Assembly (NCBI GenBank): GCA_022826185.1
Contig: JAJDVH010000258.1
Location: 1 to 32,228, forward strand
Direction: 5' to 3'
Source: Alphaproteobacteria bacterium
Lineage (GTDB): Bacteria > Pseudomonadota > Alphaproteobacteria > Bin95
Length of the DNA: 32,228 nt
The translations under genes were made by a program, and so were the position numbers. This document shows, piece after piece, positions 15,343-21,649 of this stretch (positions within the stretch are counted from its first letter, which is position 1; each line of letters begins with the position of its first letter). The notes under the pieces were generated by a model. The model ran no database searches, had not been told where the DNA came from, and worked only from the letters and a program-made list of their open reading frames with translations.

Positions 15343-16128
15343 TCAAATTAGCCCGGCGGCGCGGACTTCCGGAAGGTAGGTGCGGCTGACGGGGACCTTG
15401 TGGCCGCCGGTGAGGCAAAGCGCCGGGCGGCCGTTTTCGCGCGTCGAGCCCGTGACATGCGCGCGGGACACCCAGTAGGAGCGGTGGACGCGCATGCCGT
15501 CGGCGGCCTCCAGCTCCGCGATGGCGTCCGCAAAGCGCATCAGCACGAGGTCGGAACCTTCCGTGGTGAAGGCCTCGACATAGTGGTCCGCCATCCGGAG
15601 ACAGACGAGGTCGCGGCCGATCCCGTGCGGCAGGCGGTCCAGGAAACGGGGCCGCGCGACGGCGGGCACATGCTCCCCCTGCTCTTGCGGGGCGGGCCGG
15701 CTGCGAATGACATGCACGACCGAGCTGATGACCAGCCCGATGATCGCAACGCCGAAATAGATCTCCGGCAGCCGGACAAGGCCGACATAGCCCGGCCGGA
15801 ACAGGGTTTCGGCGGCAAAGACGATCGCGGTTCCGGGCACGGCCACGAGAACCGCCACCGCCGCCACCGCCACCGCCTGCCGGCGGAGCGGCCGCTCCTG
15901 CGTCAGGTGCATCGCCAGGAGGTAGGCGCCTGCCCAGAGGCCCCAATTGCCGCTCATCGCCAGCGCCCAGTAGCCGGAGCGGGCCAGAGGCCCCATCGTG
16001 TCGTATGTGCCGAAAGGGCCGATGAAGGCGAACAGCACGACGACTCCCGCCAGCGCCGCCGCATGGCCGGCGACCTGCCTGCGTAATCCGCGAAGCGTGA
16101 ACTGCATATTCTGCAAACCGCGAAACAT
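15343..16128 (-). CDS. Membrane-anchored LytTR-domain DNA-binding regulator
   Basis: The 261-aa protein has four predicted membrane helices (about residues 22-38, 52-73, 84-106, 122-142), followed by a cytoplasmic LytTR DNA-binding domain (about 160-258) with the typical MADHYVEAF, FADAIAEL and RVHRSYWVSRAHV segments. No receiver or kinase domain is present, so this is a one-component membrane regulator. I preferred ATG 16128, with GGAAAGG six bases upstream, over the ATG at 16146. It is transcribed away from the DUF2141 gene with a 102-bp gap, so it may control itself and the DUF2141/hydrolase/carotenoid oxygenase genes. No LytTR binding repeat could be confirmed by eye. Confidence 0.87.
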   Translation of the reverse strand: MFRGLQNMQFTLRGLRRQVAGHAAALAGVVVLFAFIGPFGTYDTMGPLARSGYWALAMSGNWGLWAGAYLLAMHLTQERPLRRQAVAVAAVAVLVAVPGTAIVFAAETLFRPGYVGLVRLPEIYFGVAIIGLVISSVVHVIRSRPAPQEQGEHVPAVARPRFLDRLPHGIGRDLVCLRMADHYVEAFTTEGSDLVLMRFADAIAELEAADGMRVHRSYWVSRAHVTGSTRENGRPALCLTGGHKVPVSRTYLPEVRAAGLI

Positions 16129-16182
16129 CCGTTGCCTTTCCCGCATCGAAGCATGACTCCGGCTGCAGCCCCGTCAACATCT

Positions 16183-16221
16183 CCGGCGCGGCGCACCCGC
16201 CGCCCACACTGCAAACCGGAG
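16183..16221 (+). repeat. DUF2141 leader repeat, copy A
   Basis: The untranslated leader of the DUF2141 gene, from CCGGCGCGGCGCA to CCGGAG, recurs with few changes and a 5-bp insertion at 17533-17576 upstream of the carotenoid oxygenase. Confidence 0.75.
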
Positions 16222-16230
16222 AACGGAACG

Positions 16231-16692
16231 ATGAATGCACTCCCCGCAAGAAAGCTGGCAACGCTCGCCGCCGCCGCGCTGGCGCTGCTGGCGCCCGCCT
16301 TCGCGTCTGCCGCCGACCTGACCGTCCGTATCGAGGGCGTGCGCTCGGCCGACGGCGATATCCGCGTCGCCCTCCACCGCCGCGCCGACGGCGTGGACTT
16401 CCCCGATTCGGCCGGAATCGTGAAGGCGGCCATGCGCCCGGCAGCGAAGGCCGGCGACCTGGTGTTCGCCGGCCTGGCGCCCGGCGACTACGCCATCGCC
16501 GCCTTCCACGACGAGGACCGCGACGGCGACCTCGACACCAACCTGCTCGGCATCCCGACCGAGGGCTACGGCTTCTCCAACGAAGCGCGCGGCACTTTCG
16601 GGCCGCCCGACTTCGATGCCGCCGCCTTCACGATAAGGGCGGGCGAGGAGCGCCCTGCCGTCACGGTCAAGCTCGGCTACCCGGAGTCCTGA
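16231..16692 (+). CDS. DUF2141 domain-containing exported protein
   Basis: A 153-aa secreted protein. Residues 1-27 form a Sec signal peptide: a Lys/Arg n-region, an Ala/Leu core, and a cleavage site after AFASA. The mature domain is a DUF2141 beta-sandwich with the conserved segments GDIRVALH, GLAPGDYAIAAFHDEDRDGDLDTN and PTEGYGFSN. The acidic DEDRDGDLDTN loop looks metal- or calcium-binding. The family has no established function, although members are, from memory, sometimes found near carotenoid genes. GGAG lies nine bases before ATG 16231. The stop lies inside the 70-bp repeat shared with the carotenoid oxygenase leader, four bases before the start of the next gene. Confidence 0.87.
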   Translation: MNALPARKLATLAAAALALLAPAFASAADLTVRIEGVRSADGDIRVALHRRADGVDFPDSAGIVKAAMRPAAKAGDLVFAGLAPGDYAIAAFHDEDRDGDLDTNLLGIPTEGYGFSNEARGTFGPPDFDAAAFTIRAGEERPAVTVKLGYPES

Positions 16693-16750
16693 AGCCATGA
16701 AACCGCAGATTTCCCGCAGAGACGCGCTCCGCGCCGCCGGAAGCCTGCCC
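16681..16750 (+). repeat. 70-bp direct repeat, copy A (Tat leader of hydrolase copy 2)
   Basis: These bases are identical to 17571-17640. They cover the last codons and stop of the DUF2141 gene, the ribosome site GGAG, and the first 18 codons of a Tat signal peptide. Confidence 0.95.
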
Positions 16751-17461
16751 TTGCTGCTTGCCGCCGAGGCGGCAGGGGCGGCCGGACCGAAGGAACGGGA
16801 CTCCACGCCCATGCCCGACGTTTTCGTGAACGGCCCCGAGGGCCGGCTCGAAGCGCGCTACCATCATGTCGACGACGCCGCAGCCCCGATCGCGCTGATA
16901 CTGCACCCCCATCCGCAGCATGGCGGCACGATGCACAACAAGGTCGTCTACAACCTGTTTCACTGCTTCGTCCGGCGCGGGTTCTCGGTCATGCGCTTCA
17001 ACTTCCGCGGCGTCGGGCGCTCGCAGGGCGAATACGGGCGCGGAGAAGGCGAGCTCGCCGATGCGGCGGCCATTCTCGACCACATGCAAAGCCTCAGGAA
17101 GGACCCCGTCAAGGTCTGGATCGCGGGCTTTTCCTTCGGCGCCTGGATCGGCATGCAATTGCTGATGCGCCCGCCCGGGATTTCCGGCTTCATCTTCGTC
17201 GCTCCGCCGGCGAACATGTACGACTTCACTTTCCTCGCGCCCTGCCCGTCGTCCGGCCTGATCGTCAACGGCACGCGGGACGAGATCGTGACGACGGACT
17301 CGGTGGAGAAGCTGGTCGAGAAGCTGCGCACCCAGTGCGGCATCGTCATCGACCACAAGGTCATTCCCGGCGCCAACCATTTCTTCACCCGGCATCTCGA
17401 ACAGCTGAACGGTGCGGTCGAAGCCTATCTGCACAGGCGCCTCGCAGCCGACAAGCGCTGA
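16697..17461 (+). CDS. Alpha/beta hydrolase, copy 2, fused to a Tat signal peptide
   Basis: This frame of 254 aa joins a twin-arginine leader (ISRRDALRAAGSLPLLLAA, then an Ala-rich c-region, residues 1-31) to a paralogue of the hydrolase at 5744, which begins at residue 39 (an ATG at 16811). The catalytic Ser (GFSFG), Asp (TRDEIV) and His (GANH) are retained. The leader is identical to that of the downstream carotenoid oxygenase over 70 bp. If translated from 16697 the enzyme would be exported folded to the periplasm. Starting at 16811 would keep it in the cytosol, but no good ribosome site is seen there. GGAG lies ten bases before ATG 16697. It follows DUF2141 by 4 bp and probably shares its transcript. 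Confidence 0.83.
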   Translation: MKPQISRRDALRAAGSLPLLLAAEAAGAAGPKERDSTPMPDVFVNGPEGRLEARYHHVDDAAAPIALILHPHPQHGGTMHNKVVYNLFHCFVRRGFSVMRFNFRGVGRSQGEYGRGEGELADAAAILDHMQSLRKDPVKVWIAGFSFGAWIGMQLLMRPPGISGFIFVAPPANMYDFTFLAPCPSSGLIVNGTRDEIVTTDSVEKLVEKLRTQCGIVIDHKVIPGANHFFTRHLEQLNGAVEAYLHRRLAADKR

Positions 17462-17532
17462 CCCGGGTTTTCCTCCGGCGTCATGAGCCCGGCGGCGGCG
17501 CAGGCCGTGACATCGGCCAGACTTCCGCGCTC

Positions 17533-17576
17533 CCGGCGCGGCGCATCCGCCCCCCCCCCCACACTGCTAACCGGAG
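17533..17576 (+). repeat. DUF2141 leader repeat, copy B, with 11-C tract
   Basis: A diverged copy of 16183-16221. A homopolymer of 11 C residues (17550-17560) replaces the mixed CGC sequence of copy A. It then joins, at CCGGAG, to what is the 3' end of the DUF2141 gene in copy A (TCCTGA). This junction looks like a deletion scar. Confidence 0.75.
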
Positions 17577-17640
17577 TCCTGAAGCCATGAAACCGCAGAT
17601 TTCCCGCAGAGACGCGCTCCGCGCCGCCGGAAGCCTGCCC
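17571..17640 (+). repeat. 70-bp direct repeat, copy B (Tat leader of carotenoid oxygenase)
   Basis: Identical to 16681-16750, at a distance of 890 bp. It contains the ribosome site and the first 18 codons of the carotenoid oxygenase. Confidence 0.95.
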
Positions 17641-19071
17641 CTGCTGCTCGCCGCAGGGGCTGTGAGGGCGTCCGGCGCTGCCGGCGAAGACGAGGCGCTC
17701 GCCTTCGCCACCGCACAGGCGGAGCGGTTGTCCGCGCCGTTGCAAACCCTGCGAGGCAGGCTCCCCGCCGGACTCGTCGGCACCCTCTGGCGGAACGGCC
17801 CGGCCGAGCATGACCGCTTCGGTCATCGCTACGGACACTGGTTCGACGGCGACGGCATGATCCAGGCCTTCCGGTTCGACGGCGCGGGCGTCACCCACCG
17901 GGCGCGTATCCTGGACACGCCCAAACGCCGCCGCGAAGCGCAAGCCGGGCGGCGCATGCTGCCCGCTTTCGGCTCGATGCCGCCCGACCCGGCGGAAACC
18001 CGGCGCCCCGACGACATGAACGCCGCCAACACCTCCATGGTCGTCCATGCCGGACGCCATATGGCGCTCTGGGAAGGCGGGTCGGCGCTGGAATTCGATC
18101 CCGGGACGCTGGACGCCGGCGGCTTCGTGGAATGGCGCAAGGACATCGCCGGCGCGCCCTTCTCCGCCCATCCGAAGGTCGAGGCCGACGGCACGATGTG
18201 GAATATCGGCTACCTGCCGGTGCCGCGCCCGATGCTGATCTTCTACCGCATCGACCCGGCGGGGCGGCTCGCGAAGGTGAATGTGTTGCCGATGGCGCCG
18301 CTCGGCCTCACCCACGATTTCGTGGTGACGGAGCGGCGGCTGGTCGTGCTGCTGACCCCCTTCGTGCTGGACCGGGACAGGTTCGCCTCCGGCCACACGC
18401 CCATCCTCGACGCCCATGTCTGGCGGCCGGAGCTGGGCGTGCGCGCGCTGGTCGTCGACAAGGACAGCCTGGAGGTCGAGCGCCGCCACGAGCTGCCGCC
18501 CGGCTTCCATTTCCATCACGGCAATGGCTGGGAGGAGGCGGACGGCACGATCCGGCTCGATCTCTGCCAGGCACCGGACCCGGCCTTCGTCACCCGCGAG
18601 TTCCGCGATGTCATGCGGGGCGACACCCGCTTCCGCTCGCAGCACCCGGTCTATCGGCGGGCCGTCCTCCGCCCGGACGGGAGCGCCGAGTACGAGCATG
18701 GCGGGACGGTCGCCGCCGACTTCCCGCGCATCGACCCCCGCCGCCTCGGCCGGCGCCACGACATGACCTTCGCGCTGGCGGGCGTGGACGAGCCCATTGG
18801 CTGGCCGCTCCGGCGCGTTTCGCGGTTCGCGCCCGGCGAGGCGGACGGTTGGACCTGGCCCCGGCACCGGATACCGGAGGAGCATGTATTCGTGCCCCGC
18901 GGCCCCGGCGAGGGCGAAGGCTGGCTGCTCGGCCCGTTCCTGGACCTCCGGCGGCGCGCCTCGGGCCTCGCCGTCTTCGAGGCAGAGCGCCTCGCCGACG
19001 GCCCGGTCTGGGAAGGCATTCTCCCCTACCCCCTGCCGCTCGCCCTGCACGGCACCTTCGCCCCGGCGTGA
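17587..19071 (+). CDS. Carotenoid oxygenase family protein with Tat signal
   Basis: A 494-aa member of the RPE65/carotenoid cleavage dioxygenase family, seven-bladed beta-propellers that bind Fe(II) through four histidines and split carotenoid or stilbenoid double bonds. Candidate ligands are H195 (SAHPKVEADG), H243 (LTHDFVV), H310 (FHHGNGWE) and H488 (LHGTF). The family hallmark GHWFDGDGMIQAF is at 83-95. Residues 1-33 form a Tat signal peptide with ISRRDALR, so export of the folded iron enzyme is expected. Its leader duplicates that of the hydrolase upstream. No carotenoid biosynthesis gene is in the window, so the substrate is open. It is probably coexpressed with DUF2141. Confidence 0.9.
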   Translation: MKPQISRRDALRAAGSLPLLLAAGAVRASGAAGEDEALAFATAQAERLSAPLQTLRGRLPAGLVGTLWRNGPAEHDRFGHRYGHWFDGDGMIQAFRFDGAGVTHRARILDTPKRRREAQAGRRMLPAFGSMPPDPAETRRPDDMNAANTSMVVHAGRHMALWEGGSALEFDPGTLDAGGFVEWRKDIAGAPFSAHPKVEADGTMWNIGYLPVPRPMLIFYRIDPAGRLAKVNVLPMAPLGLTHDFVVTERRLVVLLTPFVLDRDRFASGHTPILDAHVWRPELGVRALVVDKDSLEVERRHELPPGFHFHHGNGWEEADGTIRLDLCQAPDPAFVTREFRDVMRGDTRFRSQHPVYRRAVLRPDGSAEYEHGGTVAADFPRIDPRRLGRRHDMTFALAGVDEPIGWPLRRVSRFAPGEADGWTWPRHRIPEEHVFVPRGPGEGEGWLLGPFLDLRRRASGLAVFEAERLADGPVWEGILPYPLPLALHGTFAPA

Positions 19072-19131
19072 AGGCAGCCGGGCGTGAGCGCACCGGCGGG
19101 CGCGCGTTGACTTCCGGCCCTGCTTGCCGTC

Positions 19132-19368
19132 ATGCTCGCCTCCATGGCGCAGGCATTCGACACACTGGCGGCGGCCAAGCGGCTGCGGGACGCCGGTATG
19201 AATCAGGAGCAGGCTGAAGCCGTTGCCGCCGCCGTGCGCGAGGGGCAGGGCGATCTTGTCACGAAGGCCGACCTTCGGGCGGAACTCGCCGGGTTGGAGC
19301 GCCGGATGATCCTGTTTGCGCTTGCCCTCGTCGGCGCGTTGTTCGCGGCGATCAAACTCGTTCCGTAA
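19132..19368 (+). CDS. Small coiled-coil protein with C-terminal membrane anchor (DUF1640-like)
   Basis: This 78-aa protein resembles the short bacterial relatives of the DUF1640/CCDC90 family. It has an N-terminal AFDTLAAAKRLRDAG helix, a QAEAVAAAV segment, LVTKADLRAELAGLERRM forming a coiled coil, and one membrane helix (about residues 58-77). The family is linked in mitochondria to membrane complexes; the bacterial role is unknown. The start could be ATG 19132 or ATG 19144 (MAQAFDT), and neither has a clear ribosome site. Its TAA overlaps the ATG of a second, shortened copy (TAATG). A stub of the same gene start recurs at 19584. Confidence 0.75.
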   Translation: MLASMAQAFDTLAAAKRLRDAGMNQEQAEAVAAAVREGQGDLVTKADLRAELAGLERRMILFALALVGALFAAIKLVP

Positions 19369-19505
19369 TGTCCGGGGCAGGCCGCGACGGGCTGGCGACC
19401 AAGGCGGACCTTGCGGCGCTGGAGGCACGCATGACCTGGCGCATTATCGGCATTGTAATCGCCGCGAACGCGCTACTGCTCGCTGCCTTCAAACTGATTC
19501 CGTAA
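19368..19505 (+). CDS. Shortened tandem copy of the small membrane coiled-coil protein
   Basis: A 45-aa frame starts at the ATG that overlaps the previous stop (TAATG). It encodes only the second half of the 78-aa protein: LATKADLAALEARM followed by one membrane helix ending in FKLIP, compared with IKLVP in the neighbour. The coiled-coil and anchor pattern is conserved while the bases have diverged, and the frame is open with a start suited to re-initiation. This favours a translated micro-gene, although it could be debris from a tandem duplication. It is too short to be recognised by standard length cut-offs. Confidence 0.5.
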   Translation: MSGAGRDGLATKADLAALEARMTWRIIGIVIAANALLLAAFKLIP

Positions 19506-19583
19506 CACCCGCCATCCGCTGACCGTCCCGCTGAGGCAAGACCCCGGCCCGGCGCTCGTTGACGCCCGGACGGGGTTGCCGTC

Positions 19584-19628
19584 ATGCTTGCCTCCGGGAC
19601 GCAGGCATTCGACATACTGGCGGCCTGA
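19584..19628 (+). pseudogene. Stub of a third copy of the small coiled-coil gene
   Basis: The 14 codons from ATG 19584 to TGA 19628 read MLASGTQAFDILAA, against MLASMAQAFDTLAA at 19132. Similarity extends upstream across GTTGAC and TTGCCGTC, and briefly downstream (CGGCTGCG), then ends. The coding part beyond residue 14 is lost. It is a remnant of duplication rather than a working gene. Confidence 0.7.
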
Positions 19629-19704
19629 CGGCTGCGTTCGGCTCGGCACTCACACAGGTCGGGTCCGGGCATGTCCGGTCGTTTTCGGAGCCAGGACAAT
19701 TTCG

Positions 19705-20202
19705 ATGATCCGGACATCGATCAAAGGGATCGCAGGACTCGGCGTCGTCGCCGTCATTGCGTTGATCCTCCTTGGCGAGAAGACATTTCACGTAGAGGCG
19801 ACCATTCCCGCTCCGCCTTCCGCCGTGTGGGAAGTGTTGATGGACACGGCCAGGTACCCGGAATGGAATCCTGTCTTTGTGAGCGTCAGCGGCCCCTATG
19901 AACAAGGCGGTGAAATTCTGAACGAGGTGCGCGATCCGAAGGGCAAAATCCTGGAGATGACGGCAACGGTCGCCGAACTCGTCCCCGAACGGAAGTTGCG
20001 TCAGAAGGGCGGCGTGACCGGCGTCATCACATTCGATCATCAATGGCTTCTCGAACCCGTTGACGGTGGAACCAGGGTCATCCAGCACGAGGTGGACCGC
20101 GGCCTTTACCTGTGGTTCTGGGATTCGAGCTGGATCGAGCCTGCCTATCGCAGAACGAACGAAGCGCTCCAGGCTCGCGTCATGTCGCTCGGCAGCCGAT
20201 AA
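19705..20202 (+). CDS. SRPBCC family protein with N-terminal membrane anchor
   Basis: A 165-aa protein with one N-terminal hydrophobic helix (about residues 7-25), followed by a START/Bet v1-like SRPBCC domain. The domain shows the polyketide-cyclase-type opening VEATIPAPPSAVWEVLMD, then YPEWNPVF, and ends with a long amphipathic helix. Such domains bind hydrophobic ligands, and the ligand here is unknown. The anchor suggests it faces the periplasm or the inner membrane surface. AGGA lies nine bases before ATG 19705. The carboxy end EPAYRRTNEALQAR is typical. The transaminase begins about 100 bp downstream, with no sign of coupling. Confidence 0.82.
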   Translation: MIRTSIKGIAGLGVVAVIALILLGEKTFHVEATIPAPPSAVWEVLMDTARYPEWNPVFVSVSGPYEQGGEILNEVRDPKGKILEMTATVAELVPERKLRQKGGVTGVITFDHQWLLEPVDGGTRVIQHEVDRGLYLWFWDSSWIEPAYRRTNEALQARVMSLGSR

Positions 20203-20306
20203 GCCGCCATGTAGTGCTGGAGAGCGTTCAGCAGGGCGACGGCGTGCAGCGGGCGGCGGCCGTCTGCTATGGTGCGGGCGAAACAATGCAGGGAGCTTCG
20301 TCCGCC

Positions 20307-21644
20307 ATGCCGACCGCCGCTTCGCTCGCCCACGCAGACACCAACAATCTCGAACCGTTCTTCATGCCGTTCACGGCGAACCGGAGCTTCAAGGCGGACC
20401 CGCGCCTGATCGTCGGCGCCGAAGGCGTTCACTACATCGCCCGCGACGGACGGCGCGTGTTCGACGCTTCCGCCGGGCTGTGGTGCGTCAATGCCGGCCA
20501 TTGCCGCAAGCCCATCGTGGAGGCCGTGCAGCGGCAGGTGGAGACGATGGATTTCGCCCCCACCTTCCAGATGGGGCATCCGGCGGCGTTCGAGCTGGCG
20601 TCCCGCATCATGCAGATCGCGCCGCCCGGCATGGACTCCGTTTTCTTCGCCAATTCCGGCTCCGAGGCGGTGGACACGGCCCTCAAGATCGCCATCGCCT
20701 GGCACCGGGCGCGCGGCGAGGGGCAGCGCACCCGCCTCATCGGGCGCGAGCGCGGCTATCACGGCGTCGGCTTCGGCGGCACCTCGGTCGGCGGCATCAA
20801 GAACAACCGCAAGGCGTTCGGCATGCTGCTGCCCGGCGTGGACCACCTGCCGCACACGCTGGACCTCGCGGACAACGCCTTCAGCCGGGGCGAGCCGGAG
20901 CACGGCGTCCACCTGGCCGACCAGCTCGAGCGGATCGTCGATCTGCACGACGCCTCCACCATCGCGGCCGTCATCGTCGAGCCGGTCGCCGGGTCCATCG
21001 GCGTCTATCCGCCGCCGAAGGGCTACCTGAAGCGGCTGCGCGAAATCTGCGACCGGCACGGCATCCTGCTGATCTTCGACGAGGTGATTACCGGCTTCGG
21101 GCGCGTGGGCGCAGCCTTCGCCTCGGAGCGCTTCGGCGTCACGCCCGACATGATGACGACCGCCAAGGGCCTCACCAACGGCACCGTGCCGGCATCGGCC
21201 GTGGTCATGCAGAAGGAGATCTACGACACCTTCATGACCGGCCCCGACTGGATGGTGGAACTCACCCACGGCTACACCTATTCCGCCCATCCGCTCGCGG
21301 TCGCGGCCGGCCTCGCGACCCTCGACCTCTACCGGGACGAGGGGCTGTTCGAGCGTTCGGCCGCCCTCTCGCCCGTCTTCGAGGACGCCGTCCACAGCCT
21401 GAAAGGGCTGCCGAACGTCATCGACGTGCGCAATATCGGCATGATGGGCGCGGTCGAGTTCGCGCCCCGCGGCGGCGAGCCCGGGCGGCGCGGCTACGAC
21501 GTCTTCCTCGACTGCTGGCAGTCGGGCGTCTATTGCCGCCAGGCGGGCGACACGCTGGCCTTCTCGCCGCCCTTCATCATCGAGGAAGGCGAGATCGGGC
21601 AGATATTCGAAATCGTCGCCGACGCCATCCGGCGGACGGACTGA
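20307..21644 (+). CDS. Class III aminotransferase, beta-alanine/omega-amino acid:pyruvate type
   Basis: The 445-aa PLP enzyme matches omega-amino acid:pyruvate transaminases, which pass the amino group of beta-alanine or related omega-amines to pyruvate. It has the family-typical MPFTANRSFKADPRL near the N-terminus, GLWCVNAGH, the PLP-aspartate D258 in FDEVITGFGR, and the Schiff-base lysine K287 in TTAKGLTNG. It is full length and cytosolic. I chose ATG 20307, with GGGAG 11 bases upstream; an ATG at 20286 would add seven residues. Its stop faces that of the ABC exporter with 5 bp between them. The substrate range is inferred from family. Confidence 0.9.
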   Translation: MPTAASLAHADTNNLEPFFMPFTANRSFKADPRLIVGAEGVHYIARDGRRVFDASAGLWCVNAGHCRKPIVEAVQRQVETMDFAPTFQMGHPAAFELASRIMQIAPPGMDSVFFANSGSEAVDTALKIAIAWHRARGEGQRTRLIGRERGYHGVGFGGTSVGGIKNNRKAFGMLLPGVDHLPHTLDLADNAFSRGEPEHGVHLADQLERIVDLHDASTIAAVIVEPVAGSIGVYPPPKGYLKRLREICDRHGILLIFDEVITGFGRVGAAFASERFGVTPDMMTTAKGLTNGTVPASAVVMQKEIYDTFMTGPDWMVELTHGYTYSAHPLAVAAGLATLDLYRDEGLFERSAALSPVFEDAVHSLKGLPNVIDVRNIGMMGAVEFAPRGGEPGRRGYDVFLDCWQSGVYCRQAGDTLAFSPPFIIEEGEIGQIFEIVADAIRRTD

Positions 21645-21649
21645 CGGGC

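Noticed and set aside
17425-19428. 667-residue minus-strand open frame opposite the carotenoid oxygenase
   Set aside because: It is antisense to a gene with all four iron-binding histidines and a Tat leader, and it runs through intergenic DNA and the small coiled-coil genes.
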